Assembly: GCA_031216445.1 (NCBI GenBank)
Contig: CM062218.1
Span: 25,204,001-25,268,000 of the forward strand
Direction: 5' to 3'
Source: Lateolabrax maculatus
Lineage: Eukaryota > Chordata > Actinopteri > Acropomatiformes > Lateolabracidae
DNA length: 64,000 nt
Every line of letters begins with the position of its first letter. The stretch's first letter is position 1. Shown in pieces: positions 9,890 to 20,898 of the stretch. The position numbers and the translations under genes were made by a program. The notes under the pieces were generated by a model, which saw nothing but the letters and a program-made list of their open reading frames with translations, was not told the DNA's origin and made no database searches.

Positions 9890-11307
9890 GTGAGTGAGAT
9901 AGCTAAAGTATTTACTGAGAATAATGTATTCCTGAAATTCACTTCTACTAGGGGGTCATTGTCAACCACTAGCAAGCGAACATCATACATTTGAAAAGAA
10001 TTCTCAGTGGTGACGCCTATTGAGTTTGTCCTAAAAAATGACAGGCAGACAGTTGTGTATATCCCTATACTAAAAATGCTGCAGACATTACTAAACAATG
10101 GAGAAATTTTAGATAAGGCCATGTCATCTGAGACAAATTTGTCACAAGGATACAGATCTCACAGGGATGGTTACCGGTTTAAAGACAATTCTCTCTTGAC
10201 AGAGGAAGAATTCAGGATTGCTCTTTTCTTGTACATAGATGATTTTGAGGTGGCTAAGCCCTTGGGAACCTCCAGAAAGAAACACAAGCTGCCATCTACT
10301 GGGTACTTGGAAATCTACACCCTAAATATCGCTCCTCTCTTCATTCCATTCAGCTTGCTCTACTCATCATCGCTGAAGATGATATCAGGAAGTTGACTTT
10401 AAATGAGAGACCACAGTCTATTGAAAAATTAAAAGTGCAACTGGTAGATAAACTGTCACTGCAGTATGACTTTAAACTGCAGTATGAAGATCAAGACTTC
10501 CATAATGCCCTCTGCAATTTGACTGAAATAACTGATTTACCTGAAAGAGCTACGCTCAAAATCATCCCTCTTGTGACTCTCCATTTAACCGCATTGTCAT
10601 CACCCACCACAACATCAGACACTGAGTGCAGCACAGCAGACACTGAGATCCTGTCGACAGGAAGAGCATCACCATCGCTAAGACAACAGTGGCCAGATTT
10701 CTTTGACATACCCAATTTCTCAGTTGATGTTGACTATAGACTCAGACAGGCAGATCTTGCCTTTATGAAGGATGGAACACGTATGACTCTACCACGAGAT
10801 ATGAAGCATGACATACTAGAAAAGCTTGCTGAGACGATGTACAGTTTCAAGGCTTACCCTAAAGATGATGACTTCAGCAGTGTTGCAAAAGCACTAATTA
10901 GCAAACACCCCTGCCTCACTGAGCCTGGACCACACAGATGGTATGGCTGGAAAAACAGCCTTAAATTATCGCACAAAGCTTCAAAAAGCTGGATGTGAGG
11001 ATGTAGCAATCAATGGAGGCAAAAGAAGTAAAGGCAACCCAGAAGGAGATTCCTCAAGCAAGAATATCAAACGGCCAAAAAGAGGTGAAGCAAACTACCT
11101 ACCTAACTTACCTGAAGGACATGATGAAACAAGCCTTGAAAATGCCAGAAAGGTTCTCGTGGAAGAAATGAAGAAGAAACAACCCAATGGCACTCTCATC
11201 TCACAAATGATGGACCAATCATTCCCACTACGCAGACAAGAAATTGTAGAAAAGGAACCTGCTGTACAGAACATTGTTGAACGATGGCCAGCACTCTTCA
11301 CAGACAG
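9890..11307 (+). pseudogene. Rest of exon 3, broken (T3)
   Basis: Contains the same second stop (TGA 9992-9994) and the same two frameshift positions as T2. Private changes include IEKLK for IEELK in the PB1-like part and EGDSS for EGESS near 11049. A synonymous T in CCCTATAC at about 10067 is shared with T11. Confidence 0.58.
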
Positions 11308-11453
11308 GTAAACTATTTTTGTTCTCAACCAATAAAATAATGCCTATCAAAAAGAAATTCAAGGTGTGTGGCTAGAAATCCAAACACACTTGTTGGAATG
11401 TTAACACTTCTGCCATCTCTCCATCCCTACCCACCCCTCTCTCTACTTTTCAG

Positions 11454-12656
11454 GTGTTTGCTGAGTTCAACAGAATCGCAAGTAAGAATCTTGAGGGAGA
11501 CTTCTTTGAGGCTCTGGACCAGTATACCCCACGTTTCATTGAACTTTTCAAAACAAGAAGGGGAACTGTTGGCCAGAAGCTCAGTGAGCTGATGCAGCAC
11601 ATGAGCTGGATGGTAAGTAGGTTAATTTTGCTTTTGATCTGTGTGATAGTTCATCAATCAAGTTCTAAATGAGATGATCCAGCCCAACCTATTCTATTTC
11701 CTGTCTGACTTGTGCTTGTGCCTTGCAAATTACTCTGTTAACTGGTCTTTTCTCTCTCTGTGTATCATTAGACACCAGACGTGACAGTACTTCGCTCTGT
11801 TGTCCTCAAAGGCATTCCTATTTTACTTGGTGACGACTCCAGTGAATTCTTCAAGACATGCTCTGTAAGTACTTGCACATAAGAAAAAGTTTGGTCTGCA
11901 TTAAAATAGAACTATATCTGTGCTGACATAGAAGATGTAATTTTATCTGCACAATATACAATATACATTTTGTACAGTGATTGATGTATTTTGTATGGCA
12001 ATTCCTCCACAGCTAATCTGAGAGGTATTTAAACAGCCAGTAAATAAAAATGAAATTTGCCACATAAACGTTGTACACATTAATTAATTGTAAATCTAAG
12101 GAGCAGGAGTCCAGGCTGAAAAGTCAGTGTCACTGTTTAAGAATATATGGACCTTGTGGACCATAGCTTTAGTTTAATCATACCACATTTATTTTGTTGG
12201 TTATATTGTAACAATCCAGTGTGAACACATATTTAAAACCATATTCCCTAGCAAATGCTTTCAACATTAAAAATGAATGTTTAGAAGAGCATAAATTGCC
12301 ATGCTGAAGAATGTGTGTGTGTGTCTTTGTAGGGTACAGCGAGAGACGAGGCCCTAGAATGCACTGTCGGTGTGCTGACAGTTGTCAGTGAAGATAATCC
12401 TCATGAGGGTCCAAGTTCAGTAGACCTCCAGCCCATCTCCACTGCCATCATTCTGGAGGGAGGTATCATCATGGATCATATAAAAAAACTTGCCTCAGGC
12501 AGTTTGTCTGTTATTTGGGCTTACATATGCTTTGCATTTGGATTACCCAAAATGCATGGCAAATACACTCAACTTCATTCAGACTGTGATGCTTGGACTG
12601 GGAAAGAAAACCTCCCACCAAAACTGTTAACTTTGAAGAACAGTCTACTGGGTTAG
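11454..12656 (+). pseudogene. SAMD3-like gene, exons 4-6 (T3)
   Basis: Exon 4 11454-11612, exon 5 11772-11864, exon 6 12333-12656. All are open and phase 0 with GTAAGT donors after exons 4 and 5. No private amino-acid change was noticed. Confidence 0.55.
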
Positions 12657-13956
12657 ACCAGTAAAGAGCCATCAGCTGTCAGATAGCACTTTGTAAATTA
12701 TGCAGCAGTTAATGTTCTCCTGTTATCAGAGAAAGTTTTATGCTTTCATGCAACTGAGCTGGCTTGTTTATGATCTCAAAAAAAAAAAAAAATTCTATTA
12801 AAGTGTACCATGTTATGCTAGTATGCTAATGGTGGAAATAGCGCCACCTTGTGTTGCAAAGAGTTGTTAGATAATGTTGTCAGAAAGGAACCTAGCAAGG
12901 TTGACCTGTTTACATTTGTGTTTTGGGAAAACTTTTAATTATAGTAGTTATAATGTAGTACAAATACAAAACCCAAGGAGTGATGTTTTTCTGTGTTGGT
13001 TTAAACCTTGGACTGATGCTCGCTTTGGGACACAAAAGCATTTGTTGTACTTTCAGTGTGTTTACCTGTTTAATATTGTGAGACTGTTACATGCATAGAA
13101 TTAGCTCACAAAAATGTGGTTTTATTTTTGCCATGTCCATGTCATGTTCTACAGTCAAATCAAACCACAAGTTTGTTGTTTAGCTGCTGTTTTGTACTTG
13201 AATGTACAAGAAAGTGATACTTGGGAACAGAACACTTGAGGCTGAATAATAGATTTAATGCATATTGTTATTACAATAGCCTAACAGACATAGATCACAC
13301 TATGAGCAATTTTGCAACTAGCTTTAAAATACATTAAATATGACAAGAGGATAGAGAACAGTAATTTTATTGTTTATTGTAAGGTTATTACATGAGTGAT
13401 AAAACACACATTTTATATTGGAGAATTGGAATCAAAAGTAACAATATCGAACATTTATTGTTCAGTCTAGATCTGTCAGTGATGCAATTATTTTTTTAAT
13501 AAATGTTGTAATGCAGCTGAACAAACCCAGTGAGTGTTCTTTTAAAGTATATGTTTGTGGTGTTTTTCCCTTTATTAGGTAATAACAGCTAAAATAGATA
13601 AGAAATGGGAGAAGGACAAGGACCCATTCAAGGAAATTGGTTTGTTTAATTTAACTGAACTGAAATGAACTGAAAAAAAATGAGTGAGTAGTAAGTAGTA
13701 GGTATCATAATTCTAAGTGGGGTTAAATTTGTATCAAGCAGTCCACACAAAATGAAAAAATTAAGTTAACACTAAGCATGGCTATTAAGTTACATGAACT
13801 TTTTTTTTTTTTTTTTAGTTGTACTACTTGATTTGGTACTGCACACTTAAAATAAACAAGCTTTTCTAACTCACTATTCTTAAGATTACTTTGCTTAATT
13901 TGCAACGAGTTTGCATACTTTTTTTAAGTAAGGTCAACTAATTAGATTTTACAGTG

Positions 13957-15405
13957 AGTATACGTACACACGTCTCCCGCAGAGCTATGTTGAAAGTCCC
14001 TCAATATTCAGTCGAGTATTGGCTAATGACCTGCAACACCTAGACGTGTCCAGTACAGTACTACAATATGTAGATGATCTCTTGATATGTAGCACCTCCA
14101 AAGCTCAATGTGCACAAGACTCAGTCTCAGCCCTGATGGCTTTAGAAAAGCGGGCTCACAAGGTGAGTAAAAATAAATTACAGTTTTGCCAGACACAGGT
14201 TGAATACTTAGGTAGACAACTCTGTGGCACTAAATGAGCTATAGTGCCCTCACAAATTGAGGCAGTATCGAAAGCTCCCAAACCACAAACGGTGAGACAC
14301 ATGTCGTCATTTCTGCCATCTCAGCTTTACTAGAAGCCATACACCATCCAAAAGTGTTAGCCATCATTAAATGCGTAGCTCATCAAAAAACGAATTCCCT
14401 GATAGCTAAAGGCAACAACTTAGCAGATGAAGCCGCAAAACGCATAGCTACACCCACCTGTATAGGACCACTGCTAGTAGCTGGAGATTGTGAACCACTG
14501 ACAAACTTATATATATATGATATATATATATATATATATATATATGAGCTATATATATGTGCTGCTATGTAATAGCAGCACAACATCAGGCAAGTCCATA
14601 TGCACATTCTGTATGGGCAAAAAGGGGGGCAAGTATAATCACTGAAGAAGGTCCATCACATGGGCTATGGCGAAGTGCACATGGACATATTGTCCTCCCA
14701 ACATCTTTGGTACAGGTTGCTACACGTAGTGCGCATGGTCAGGACCATTGCACAAGTGGGGAGGTGTTGAGACGCCTTCAAGCAGTCTGGTGGTCACCAT
14801 TTTTCCGACCTGCGTTTGTAGCTGAGACAATAAAAAAAGCCCTAAAAATGCTAGGAATCAAACAGAAGTTCAGATGTGTGTATCACCCACAGTCACAGAG
14901 AGTAGTGGAAAGGGCAAATGGCATGCTAAAAGCAAAACTTGCAAAAATTAGAGCAGACAGTCAGTATAAAATCAATTGGGTAGATGCATTGCCACTTGCT
15001 TTGATGGCTATACGAACACTAACTAACACTAAGCTAAGAGACTAACACATCTAATACCACACGAGGCACTTACAGGGAGACCGATGCCGGTTCCCTTTTG
15101 TAGAGGGCCGTATGCGAGCAATGTGAACGAGAACTAACATGCTACCTACGACACCTAACGCAAATACACAAAGCTGTGCTCCAACAGGTAAAAGCTGTGT
15201 CTGAGGACAGAGACGCTGACATTCCAGAGCAGCTAAGGAGAGTTGAACCTGGAGACTGGGTCTACGTAAAGGTGTTCAAACGAAAGTGGGACCAACCAAG
15301 GTGAGAAGGACCCTTTAAGGTTATCCTAACTACCCCAACTGCGCTGAAAGTAGAGGGTAAGAAATGTCGGTTCCATTTAAACCATTGCTGCAGAGCGAGG
15401 GATCC
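13957..15405 (+). pseudogene. pol: P3: long ERV pol 3' half with integrase C-terminus
   Basis: As P1 up to 14831 (RT YVDD from 14019, RNase H from 14354, TA tract about 14512-14545, integrase N-terminal part from 14557), but here pol continues. The last part of the integrase core follows in the same frame (YHPQS, then VERANG) to a TAG-free frame end at 15045. After two stop-interrupted stretches comes a C-terminal domain (about 15180-15405) with GDWVYVKVF and a GPF-type motif after a TGA that stands where Trp would fit. The middle of the integrase core, with the first acidic catalytic residue, is absent, so the short-unit defect is older than the pol/intron fusion. No env reading frame follows. 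Confidence 0.78.
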
Positions 15406-15767
15406 AGGTGAGACAGCAAGGGCACAGCACGATCCAGAAAGGGACGGTGAAGCCTCCCAACTGGAAGATAGACAGCTTCAAGATCCAAGGACAAAGATGA
15501 TCACAGAGACTGGCTGAGAGGAGGAGTACCAGTAAACAACGTAATCACACTCACGTATATAAAGTCAGCTCAATACAATCAAACATTGACATTAGGACCA
15601 GAAGGCATAAAAATAGACACGCATGTGGTTCACAGACAATGCCTAAAAGAAGGGACAGTGATGGTAGTGGTACAATGTTCACGAAATCAATGCACATAGA
15701 TAAACCTACACCAAACCATGACAGCTGAAGAAGCAACCAAATTGACCCAAATTTAAGTAAAATGAGG
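15406..15767 (+). other. ERV 3' non-coding stretch, no env
   Basis: I see no gene here. A purine-rich AGAGGAGGAG run at about 15520 could be a polypurine tract. A further purine-rich AAAATGAGG precedes the proposed LTR start. Env is missing altogether. Confidence 0.35.
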
Positions 15768-16230
15768 TGTCTGAGCTGAGAGATGTCTCTCCCATGTGTG
15801 TCCAATGTTTAGATACTTGTGTGGATCCAATGTTTAGATACTTGTGTGGGAAATGTTTAGATAAGCCTATGTCCAAGGTCTGGCTACTTTCATAGATGGG
15901 TGCCCCTTGGGGGTTGTTTTCCTAAAGTTCCAAAGAGATGAGATCAGTTTCAACCTGAACTATAGGTTCCACCTTCCCTTTCTGTAAAATAGCCATGTAT
16001 GGTTATGAGGTTGGCTCTGAGCCTATCTTGTCACCACACATTAGCTATACCATGAGGCTTTAAAAGGTGTAGTTTGAGTGGAAAACGGGGGAGATTCACA
16101 TTGGCTTCGGATCTTCTCACAGGCAATCCATGGTGCTTGTTTTGACGCTGTACTTTTTGTAATAAACCTTTTTATACAACTAAGTCGGTGTCAGCGGAGA
16201 TTCCTTCATCATCATCACATCATCGCTACA
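15768..16230 (+). repeat. Putative ERV LTR (P3)
   Basis: The stretch begins TGTCTGAG, directly after a purine run, and ends CTACA. It carries a 25-bp tandem repeat (two and a half copies, 15802-15862), a TTTAAAAG TATA-like site near 16060 and an AATAAA polyadenylation signal at 16161-16166, in the order expected for U3-R-U5. No primer-binding site follows, because LINE sequence begins at once. Boundaries are approximate, and no second LTR is seen in the unit, so this is inferred from layout only. Confidence 0.5.
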
Positions 16231-16233
16231 GAA

Positions 16234-16855
16234 GATACAACACAGCCAACCCCTCTCAGACAGCTAAGGTCGCAAAAGGAGGAAGCATTTAGGAGTGGAG
16301 ACAGAAGCAGGTTCAAAGAGGCAAAGTACAGGTTTAGCAAGGAGGTGAGGGGAGCTAAACGACTGTATTCTGAGAAACTCCAACACCAGTTCTCAGCCAA
16401 GGACTCTGCTTCTGTCTGGAAGGGGCTCAGAGAGCTCACCCATTACAAACCCAGAGCCCCCCACTCTGCTAACGACTTGCGCCTGTCCAACAATCTGAAC
16501 AAGTTCTACTGTCGTTTCGAAAGACAATGGGACAGTCCAGACACAATCCCCTGGGACTCCATCCACCAGCCCCAGGCCACCAGCTTCACCTCTCCCACCA
16601 CTGCAGGGGCCTGGGCCTCTCCACAACTTCAAACCTCAGAGGCCCCCTTCCCGTCCACAGTGACACCTCTCTCAATCCTGGAGAGGGATGTTAACAGACA
16701 ATACAAGAGACAGAACCTCCACAAAGCAGCCGGGCCAGACTCTGTCTCTCCATCCACCCTGAAGCACTGTGCTGACCAGCTGTCTCTGGTGTTCACAGAT
16801 ATCTTTAACACTTCACTGGAGATATCCCACATACCAGCCTGCTTCAAATGTTCCA
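16234..16855 (+). pseudogene. LINE ORF2 fragment (CR1/L2/jockey-like)
   Basis: About 207 open residues resemble the region just before and at the start of a non-LTR reverse transcriptase. A basic helical stretch (RSRFKEAKYRFSKEVRGAKR) is followed by LNKFYCRFE and then AAGPDSVSPSTLKHCADQL, the first conserved RT block. It is cut before the catalytic blocks, at CFKCS. The GC-richer composition differs from the AT-rich surroundings, as expected for an insertion into the ERV 5' region. Endonuclease and 3' end are missing. Confidence 0.75.
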
Positions 16856-17057
16856 GCAAGAGATACTGTAAGACTTAGAGCACACTGGCAGACGAAGAGA
16901 AAGACAAAAGACACTCACATATGTGCAGCCTGCAGTATACTGGATCCAATGGCCAGCTGACTCAGAACTTGCACACCAATGGAGTGTGTGAAAAGCCTGG
17001 ATACAGAAAGAACTGCCCACAGCACAAGAACCACGACTGCCGCTGCACTGCACTCTG
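16856..17057 (+). other. Unassigned ERV 5' segment
   Basis: About 200 bp between the LINE fragment and the pol 5' frame. One frame has a Cys/His-rich stretch around 16985-17045 that could be a decayed gag nucleocapsid or protease remnant, but it does not match the usual CCHC knuckle spacing. No call is made. Confidence 0.25.
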
Positions 17058-17916
17058 ATGTATGATGAGACTCAGCAACATACTGACTACAAAGAATGCT
17101 GGACAGAGTTGATTACAGGCAAAATATTATCTGTAATATGTCAAGACCTGTATGTTGGACCACAAGGACCAGCAGCAGCAGTTACTCTACCACCAGAACT
17201 ACGTCCCTGGTTTCAAGTCACCAGCTCCGTCCCACATGTTACACTCCTGATAGCTAATGGACATGAATCACGTGACCTAGGACCGATGGTGAAGGCAGCA
17301 CTACAAGTGACTGTATGGAAACCAACTCAGAACACGCATGTGCAGTCATCCTCCGATGGACAATATGTGAAAATATTTCTGCGAGCATATGACAAAGGAA
17401 CAAGAGCCCAAGTGCTACTAAGTCAGAGATTCCCTACTCAACTGCCACTCTCAGAAGAACATAGTGTGCTACTACATCAGATACCACATGAGTTATGGTC
17501 ACATCATAAAACAGATGTAGGGCTAGTTAGGTCAGCACAGCCAGTTCACATCAAAGCAAAAGAGGGCATTGTGTTGCCATACCAAAAACAATATCCCATG
17601 AAAACCACACCAAATAGCAGGTATAAGACCCACCATCAAGGGCTTGGTAGCAGCAGGTGTGTTAAAACCAACAAAAAGTCTGTGTAATACACCAACTTGT
17701 CCAATAAAACAAAATAAACTCTAGTGACTATCGATTGGTGCATGATTTGTGCGCCATTAATTCCACTGTAGATGCAGAAGTACCTGTGGTTCCAGACCCA
17801 CATACTTTGCTTTCTAATATCCCACATGACGCCTGTTGGTACACAGCATTTGTTAGTGTGCCATTACACCCAGATTCACAGTATCTGTTTGCTTTTACAT
17901 ATCAAGGACAGCAGTA
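17058..17916 (+). pseudogene. pol: ERV pol 5' half: protease-RT linker and RT start (P3)
   Basis: The first frame (17058-17687) covers the region before RT and the RT N-terminus (LWSHHKTDVGLVRSAQPV). A second, shifted frame (17735 onward) covers the RT fingers/palm up to the point where T4 interrupts it. This unit has one extra A at 17600-17604 relative to the second long unit, which throws the RT N-terminus out of frame early; a second frameshift near 17700 is common to both. The pol text breaks off at AGTA (17913-17916) and resumes at AGTA after T4's right end. Confidence 0.75.
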
Positions 17917-17926
17917 CACTGTAAAT
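17917..17926 (+). repeat. Left terminal inverted repeat of T
   Basis: CACTGTAAAT; the first nine bases are the exact inverse of the TTTACAGTG right end. Identity beyond that is weak, which fits CACTA/Chapaev-type elements with short TIRs and subterminal repeats. The preceding AGTA matches the AGTA after every right end. Confidence 0.6.
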
Positions 17927-18100
17927 GCAAACATAGTATTTAATTAAAAATAGTAAATTGACTTAAATCAGTTTTTATCAAATTGCTATTAACACTTACT
18001 TTTAGTAAGTTACTTGTAATTTGTGGTTGAAAAATCTCACCAGCTCAGTCTACTTGAACTGGATTAATTTAGAAAAAGTATGTTTTCGATAATTGTGCTT

Positions 18101-18412
18101 TTACAAGTACATTTACTCAATACTGCACTTAAGTACAAAGTACTTTAAGTACTTTACTTTTTTTTTCATATTACTGTCTACTTTTACTCCACTACATTTC
18201 AGAGGGAAACATTGTACTTTTTACATCACTGCATATGTAATAATACATACGCGATATATAATAATAATCAGTAGTATGCTACTTTTAATTTTAATATTTT
18301 AAGTATTTCTTTTTGTGGTTATATGTTTTTTACTTAATTGAAATTTTCACTGCAGGAGCTGTATTGTAAAAGAGTAGTTTCACGGAGTGGTATTAGTACT
18401 TTTGCTTCGATT
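18101..18412 (+). repeat. hAT-type fish MITE remnant
   Basis: The run of ACTTAAGTAC / AGTACTTTAAGTACTTTAC words, then CTCCACTACATTTCAGAGGG and later GTGGTATTAGTACTTTTGC, is the pattern of a very common teleost non-autonomous hAT repeat that I recognise. It is internally decayed and its outer ends are not clear. It lies inside T, upstream of exon 1. Confidence 0.5.
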
Positions 18413-18419
18413 TGAAAAC

Positions 18420-18593
18420 TTCGCCGGCTTTTTTTTTTTTTTTCCCGACCTGTGGGCATGCGCAACTCCGTCCTCTCTAAGCCTGACGGTATGTCAACAA
18501 CACACCCGCAACGGACGAGGAGCTGGACCTAATCCCTGCAACAGCACTCGTTAAGGTTATTTTCAGCATTCTTGTGCTTGGCACACTCATTTG
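18420..18593 (+). promoter_or_regulatory. Promoter region and non-coding exon 1 of the T gene
   Basis: A GC-richer patch with GCATGCGCA (18456-18464), an NRF1-like core, is followed by sequence ending at ...CACTCATTTG and a consensus GTGAGT donor (18594). The start of exon 1 is uncertain (about 18520). No ATG-initiated frame of useful length is present, so it would be 5' UTR. No TATA box is seen, in line with an NRF1-type housekeeping promoter. Only the two long units carry this patch. Confidence 0.45.
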
Positions 18594-18700
18594 GTGAGTA
18601 ATATTTTACCCTTGTTTAGACCGTTTTCTTTCTGTAAGTAAGCGCCATATTTTTCGTGCTTGCTAGTAATTATGTGTGTTGTAATGTCAGCTAACGCTGC

Positions 18701-18722
18701 CTCAGAGCTATATAGCTCTGAG
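18701..18722. repeat. 22-bp perfect palindrome
   Basis: CTCAGAGCTATA and its exact inverse meet at a central TATA, in intron 1 just after exon 1. It is repeated unchanged in the second long unit. Function unknown; it could be chance or a binding or cruciform site. Confidence 0.5.
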
Positions 18723-19113
18723 CTAGCTGAACTATATTATGGACATAACGTGTCTTACTTTTGTCACGTTAAAGTTGAGGAGAAACTTTAGTGTAGCGGT
18801 CGCGGGCGTGCTCGTCACGTGCACGCGCACACCCGCTGTCGGAGTTGATTTTTTTTTCTGAGGCCAGTCATCTATGAGTACTCACTCACGATGAGAGACT
18901 GATCCCGGCGGTTTGTGAGTTTCCATGAGCAGGAGGGCATTCACATGGCAGAACATCAGAACAAGTCTGGATGTATCATTTTATTTTACGCTCGGCTGTT
19001 AAGTTAGGACTATGCTAACTTAATGTTATTTTATTTAACCCTCCTCACTTAACACTAGTCATATTTGTAGCTGTGTCGTTTCCATGGTTACCACGTTTAG
19101 CGCGCCCAATGAG

Positions 19114-19240
19114 CCGGTCACCCGCTCCACTCAGTGTGATCATTCTGCAGGATCAATGAACTGTCAGCGTGTTTAATCAATCATAACTCTGAATACTAAA
19201 CTGATTTTCACGGGATTGTTTAATGCAAACGTCACACATG

Positions 19241-19280
<40 letters not shown>

Positions 19281-19763
19281 CAGATATATAGGGAGAGAGA
19301 GATAGATAGATAGATATAGATTTTCATTTTTTTTGATATATATGTAGATATACATATTCATTTTTTCTGAGATCTAACTTCTGTCTATTGTGTTTTATCT
19401 TATATTGATGTATAATGTTGTATTGTTTCTTCATTTTTCAACTTATTAAAATAGCTGAGTAGTACACAATCTGCTTCTGCTTCTCTATCATATATTAGTG
19501 TTTTTATATATATGTGTGTGTGTGTGTATTATATTATATCATACATAGCATATATCACATACCAGAATATTCTATTACCGTTATGCCTATTATGTATATT
19601 AAAATACGCCGAATCATGTGTCCGGTATCATGCCTACATGTATGACGTTTGCAGAAAAAAATCCCGTGAAAATCAGTTTAGTATTCAGAGTTATGATTAA
19701 TTAAATGCATTGACACTTCATTGTACCTGCAGACAGATTACACTGAGTGGAGTGGGTGACCGG
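19114..19763. mobile_element. Inverted-repeat (MITE-like) element in intron 1
   Basis: About 125 bp at the left (from CCGGTCACCCGCTCC, through TCATAACTCTGAATAC and TTTTCACGGGAT) returns in inverted form at the right end (about 19637-19763). Some mismatches are present. The centre holds a TA tract (about 19238-19276), GATA repeats and a TG repeat. There is no coding capacity. No clear target duplication is seen, so the superfamily is not assigned. Confidence 0.65.
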
Positions 19764-19830
19764 TCCAAGATGGCGGCCCCACGTCTCGTCAGCGCCAATA
19801 GGCAGTAGCAGTCGATGCGGCGTCTACTCT
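19764..19830 (+). promoter_or_regulatory. YY1/CCAAT promoter-like patch
   Basis: AAGATGGCGGC (19768-19778) is a strong YY1 consensus of the kind found at vertebrate transcription starts, and a CCAAT box lies at 19795-19799. The patch is CpG-rich compared with its flanks and directly abuts the inverted-repeat element. It could be a second start for the T gene, upstream of exon 2. No initiator or transcript evidence is available. Confidence 0.4.
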
Positions 19831-20159
19831 TTATATGTCTATGCCGCACACTGTTTACTTGCGCAGTGCTTGTCTGATCACACGAGGAGTGCAGTGAGAG
19901 CCCTCAGATCAGATTTGGGACAGACAAAAGGGTCTCCCTGTCTGTCTTTTTATCATAGCCTGTTACCATTGCTGGCATACTCAGTGGCCTAAGTTATTCT
20001 TTAAGGTTATGTTGTCTAGAATATGTACATTACAATAGTCTTTGTGGGTAATAGGCCTATGTTACAGTTTTCACTTGTACTGGAAACAAGATGTTTATGA
20101 GTTGTGGTGAGCTTTGGTTGTGTTAAATTGTTGTATTCTTCTTAACTGTCCCCTTCCAG

Positions 20160-20206
20160 GCTCAGGCAGATGGTGATCAATCCACAGTTCCCTTGATACC
20201 ACATAA
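20160..20206 (+). other. Non-coding exon 2 of the T gene
   Basis: Forty-seven bases lie between CCCCTTCCAG and GTGAGT. They contain an ATG with only eight codons before TGA, so they are probably untranslated or carry a short upstream frame. The next acceptor is TTTTCAG before exon 3 (20431). Confidence 0.5.
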
Positions 20207-20457
20207 GTGAGTCATTTACCATTTACCTTTTGTACTGCTGTGTTCATTTGGTAGCTGTTCTTGTCTTAAAGAAGTGAAATGATTAAAAGCTTGATAATTA
20301 GATAGATTTTTGCAAGGATTTAGTTTTTTTCTGTTGCTCTGGTATTTCAAGTCTGATACTGCATGTTAGTGTTTTTGTTTTTTGTTTCTATTTTGCCGGG
20401 CTTGATGCTAAAATGATCTTTTCTTTTCAGATTTTTCAAGAAGACAAAAAACTTCCT

Positions 20458-20625
20458 ATGCAGTGGTTGTGTAAGTACTGCACATTTTGTGCTGAAAAGA
20501 GGTGCTTCTTACTTAAGCATTACCGCTTAAAACACGGGTGCCACACTCGAATATCACCACTACCGTGCCTTTTTAAGGAGTGCCTGTGCACATTTAAATC
20601 TTTCAATGCACTCAAAAAAAAATGA
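20458..20625 (+). pseudogene. Truncated zinc-finger frame (T4)
   Basis: From the ATG at 20458 the frame matches the other copies through fingers 1 and 2 as far as FNALK. It then reads Lys-Lys and stops, because the A-run deletion joins it to the 3' non-coding region. The product would be 55 residues, with finger 1 complete and finger 2 cut before its His ligands. Phe replaces Tyr in PCLFKEC. It sits directly downstream of the first promoter and both leader exons. Confidence 0.65.
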
Positions 20626-20898
20626 GTGAGTAGTAAGTAGTAGGTATCATAATTCTAAGTGGGGTTAAATTTGTATCAAGCAGTCCACACAAAATGAAAA
20701 AATTAAGTTAACACTAAGCATGGTTATTAAGTTACATGAACTTTTTTTTTTTTTTTTTAGTTGTACTACTTGATTTGGTACTGCACACTTAAAATAAACA
20801 AGCTTTTCTAACTCACTATTCTTAAGATTACTTTGCTTAATTTGCAACGAGTTTGCATACTTTTTTTAAGTAAGGTCAACTAATTAGATTTTACAGTG

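Larger units (their letters stand above)
9011..13956 (+). mobile_element. T3: T block lacking its 5' end
   Basis: Runs from the pol/intron 2 junction to the TTTACAGTG right end; AGTA follows. The 3' gene-free region (12657-13956) carries a private deletion of about 52 bp at 13057, between two CAG-containing sites. The orphan 54-mer lacks the GT donor found in T1. Confidence 0.6.
17917..20898 (+). mobile_element. T4: TIR-to-TIR element, internally deleted
   Basis: The only T block in the window with both ends: CACTGTAAAT at 17917 and ATTTTACAGTG at 20898, with AGTA on each side (17913-17916 and 20899-20902). It is 2,982 bp long. It keeps the left end, hAT-type remnant, promoter and exon 1, the inverted-repeat element, exon 2 and the start of exon 3, then jumps inside an A-run (about 20614-20622) to the 3' gene-free region. 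By comparison with T3 plus this left part, an undeleted T block would be about 7.3 kb. Confidence 0.65.

Noticed and set aside
15551..15805. Minus-strand 84-residue frame over the ERV 3' end as an env remnant
   Set aside because: Wrong strand for the ERV, no envelope features, and disrupted in the second long unit by a one-base difference.
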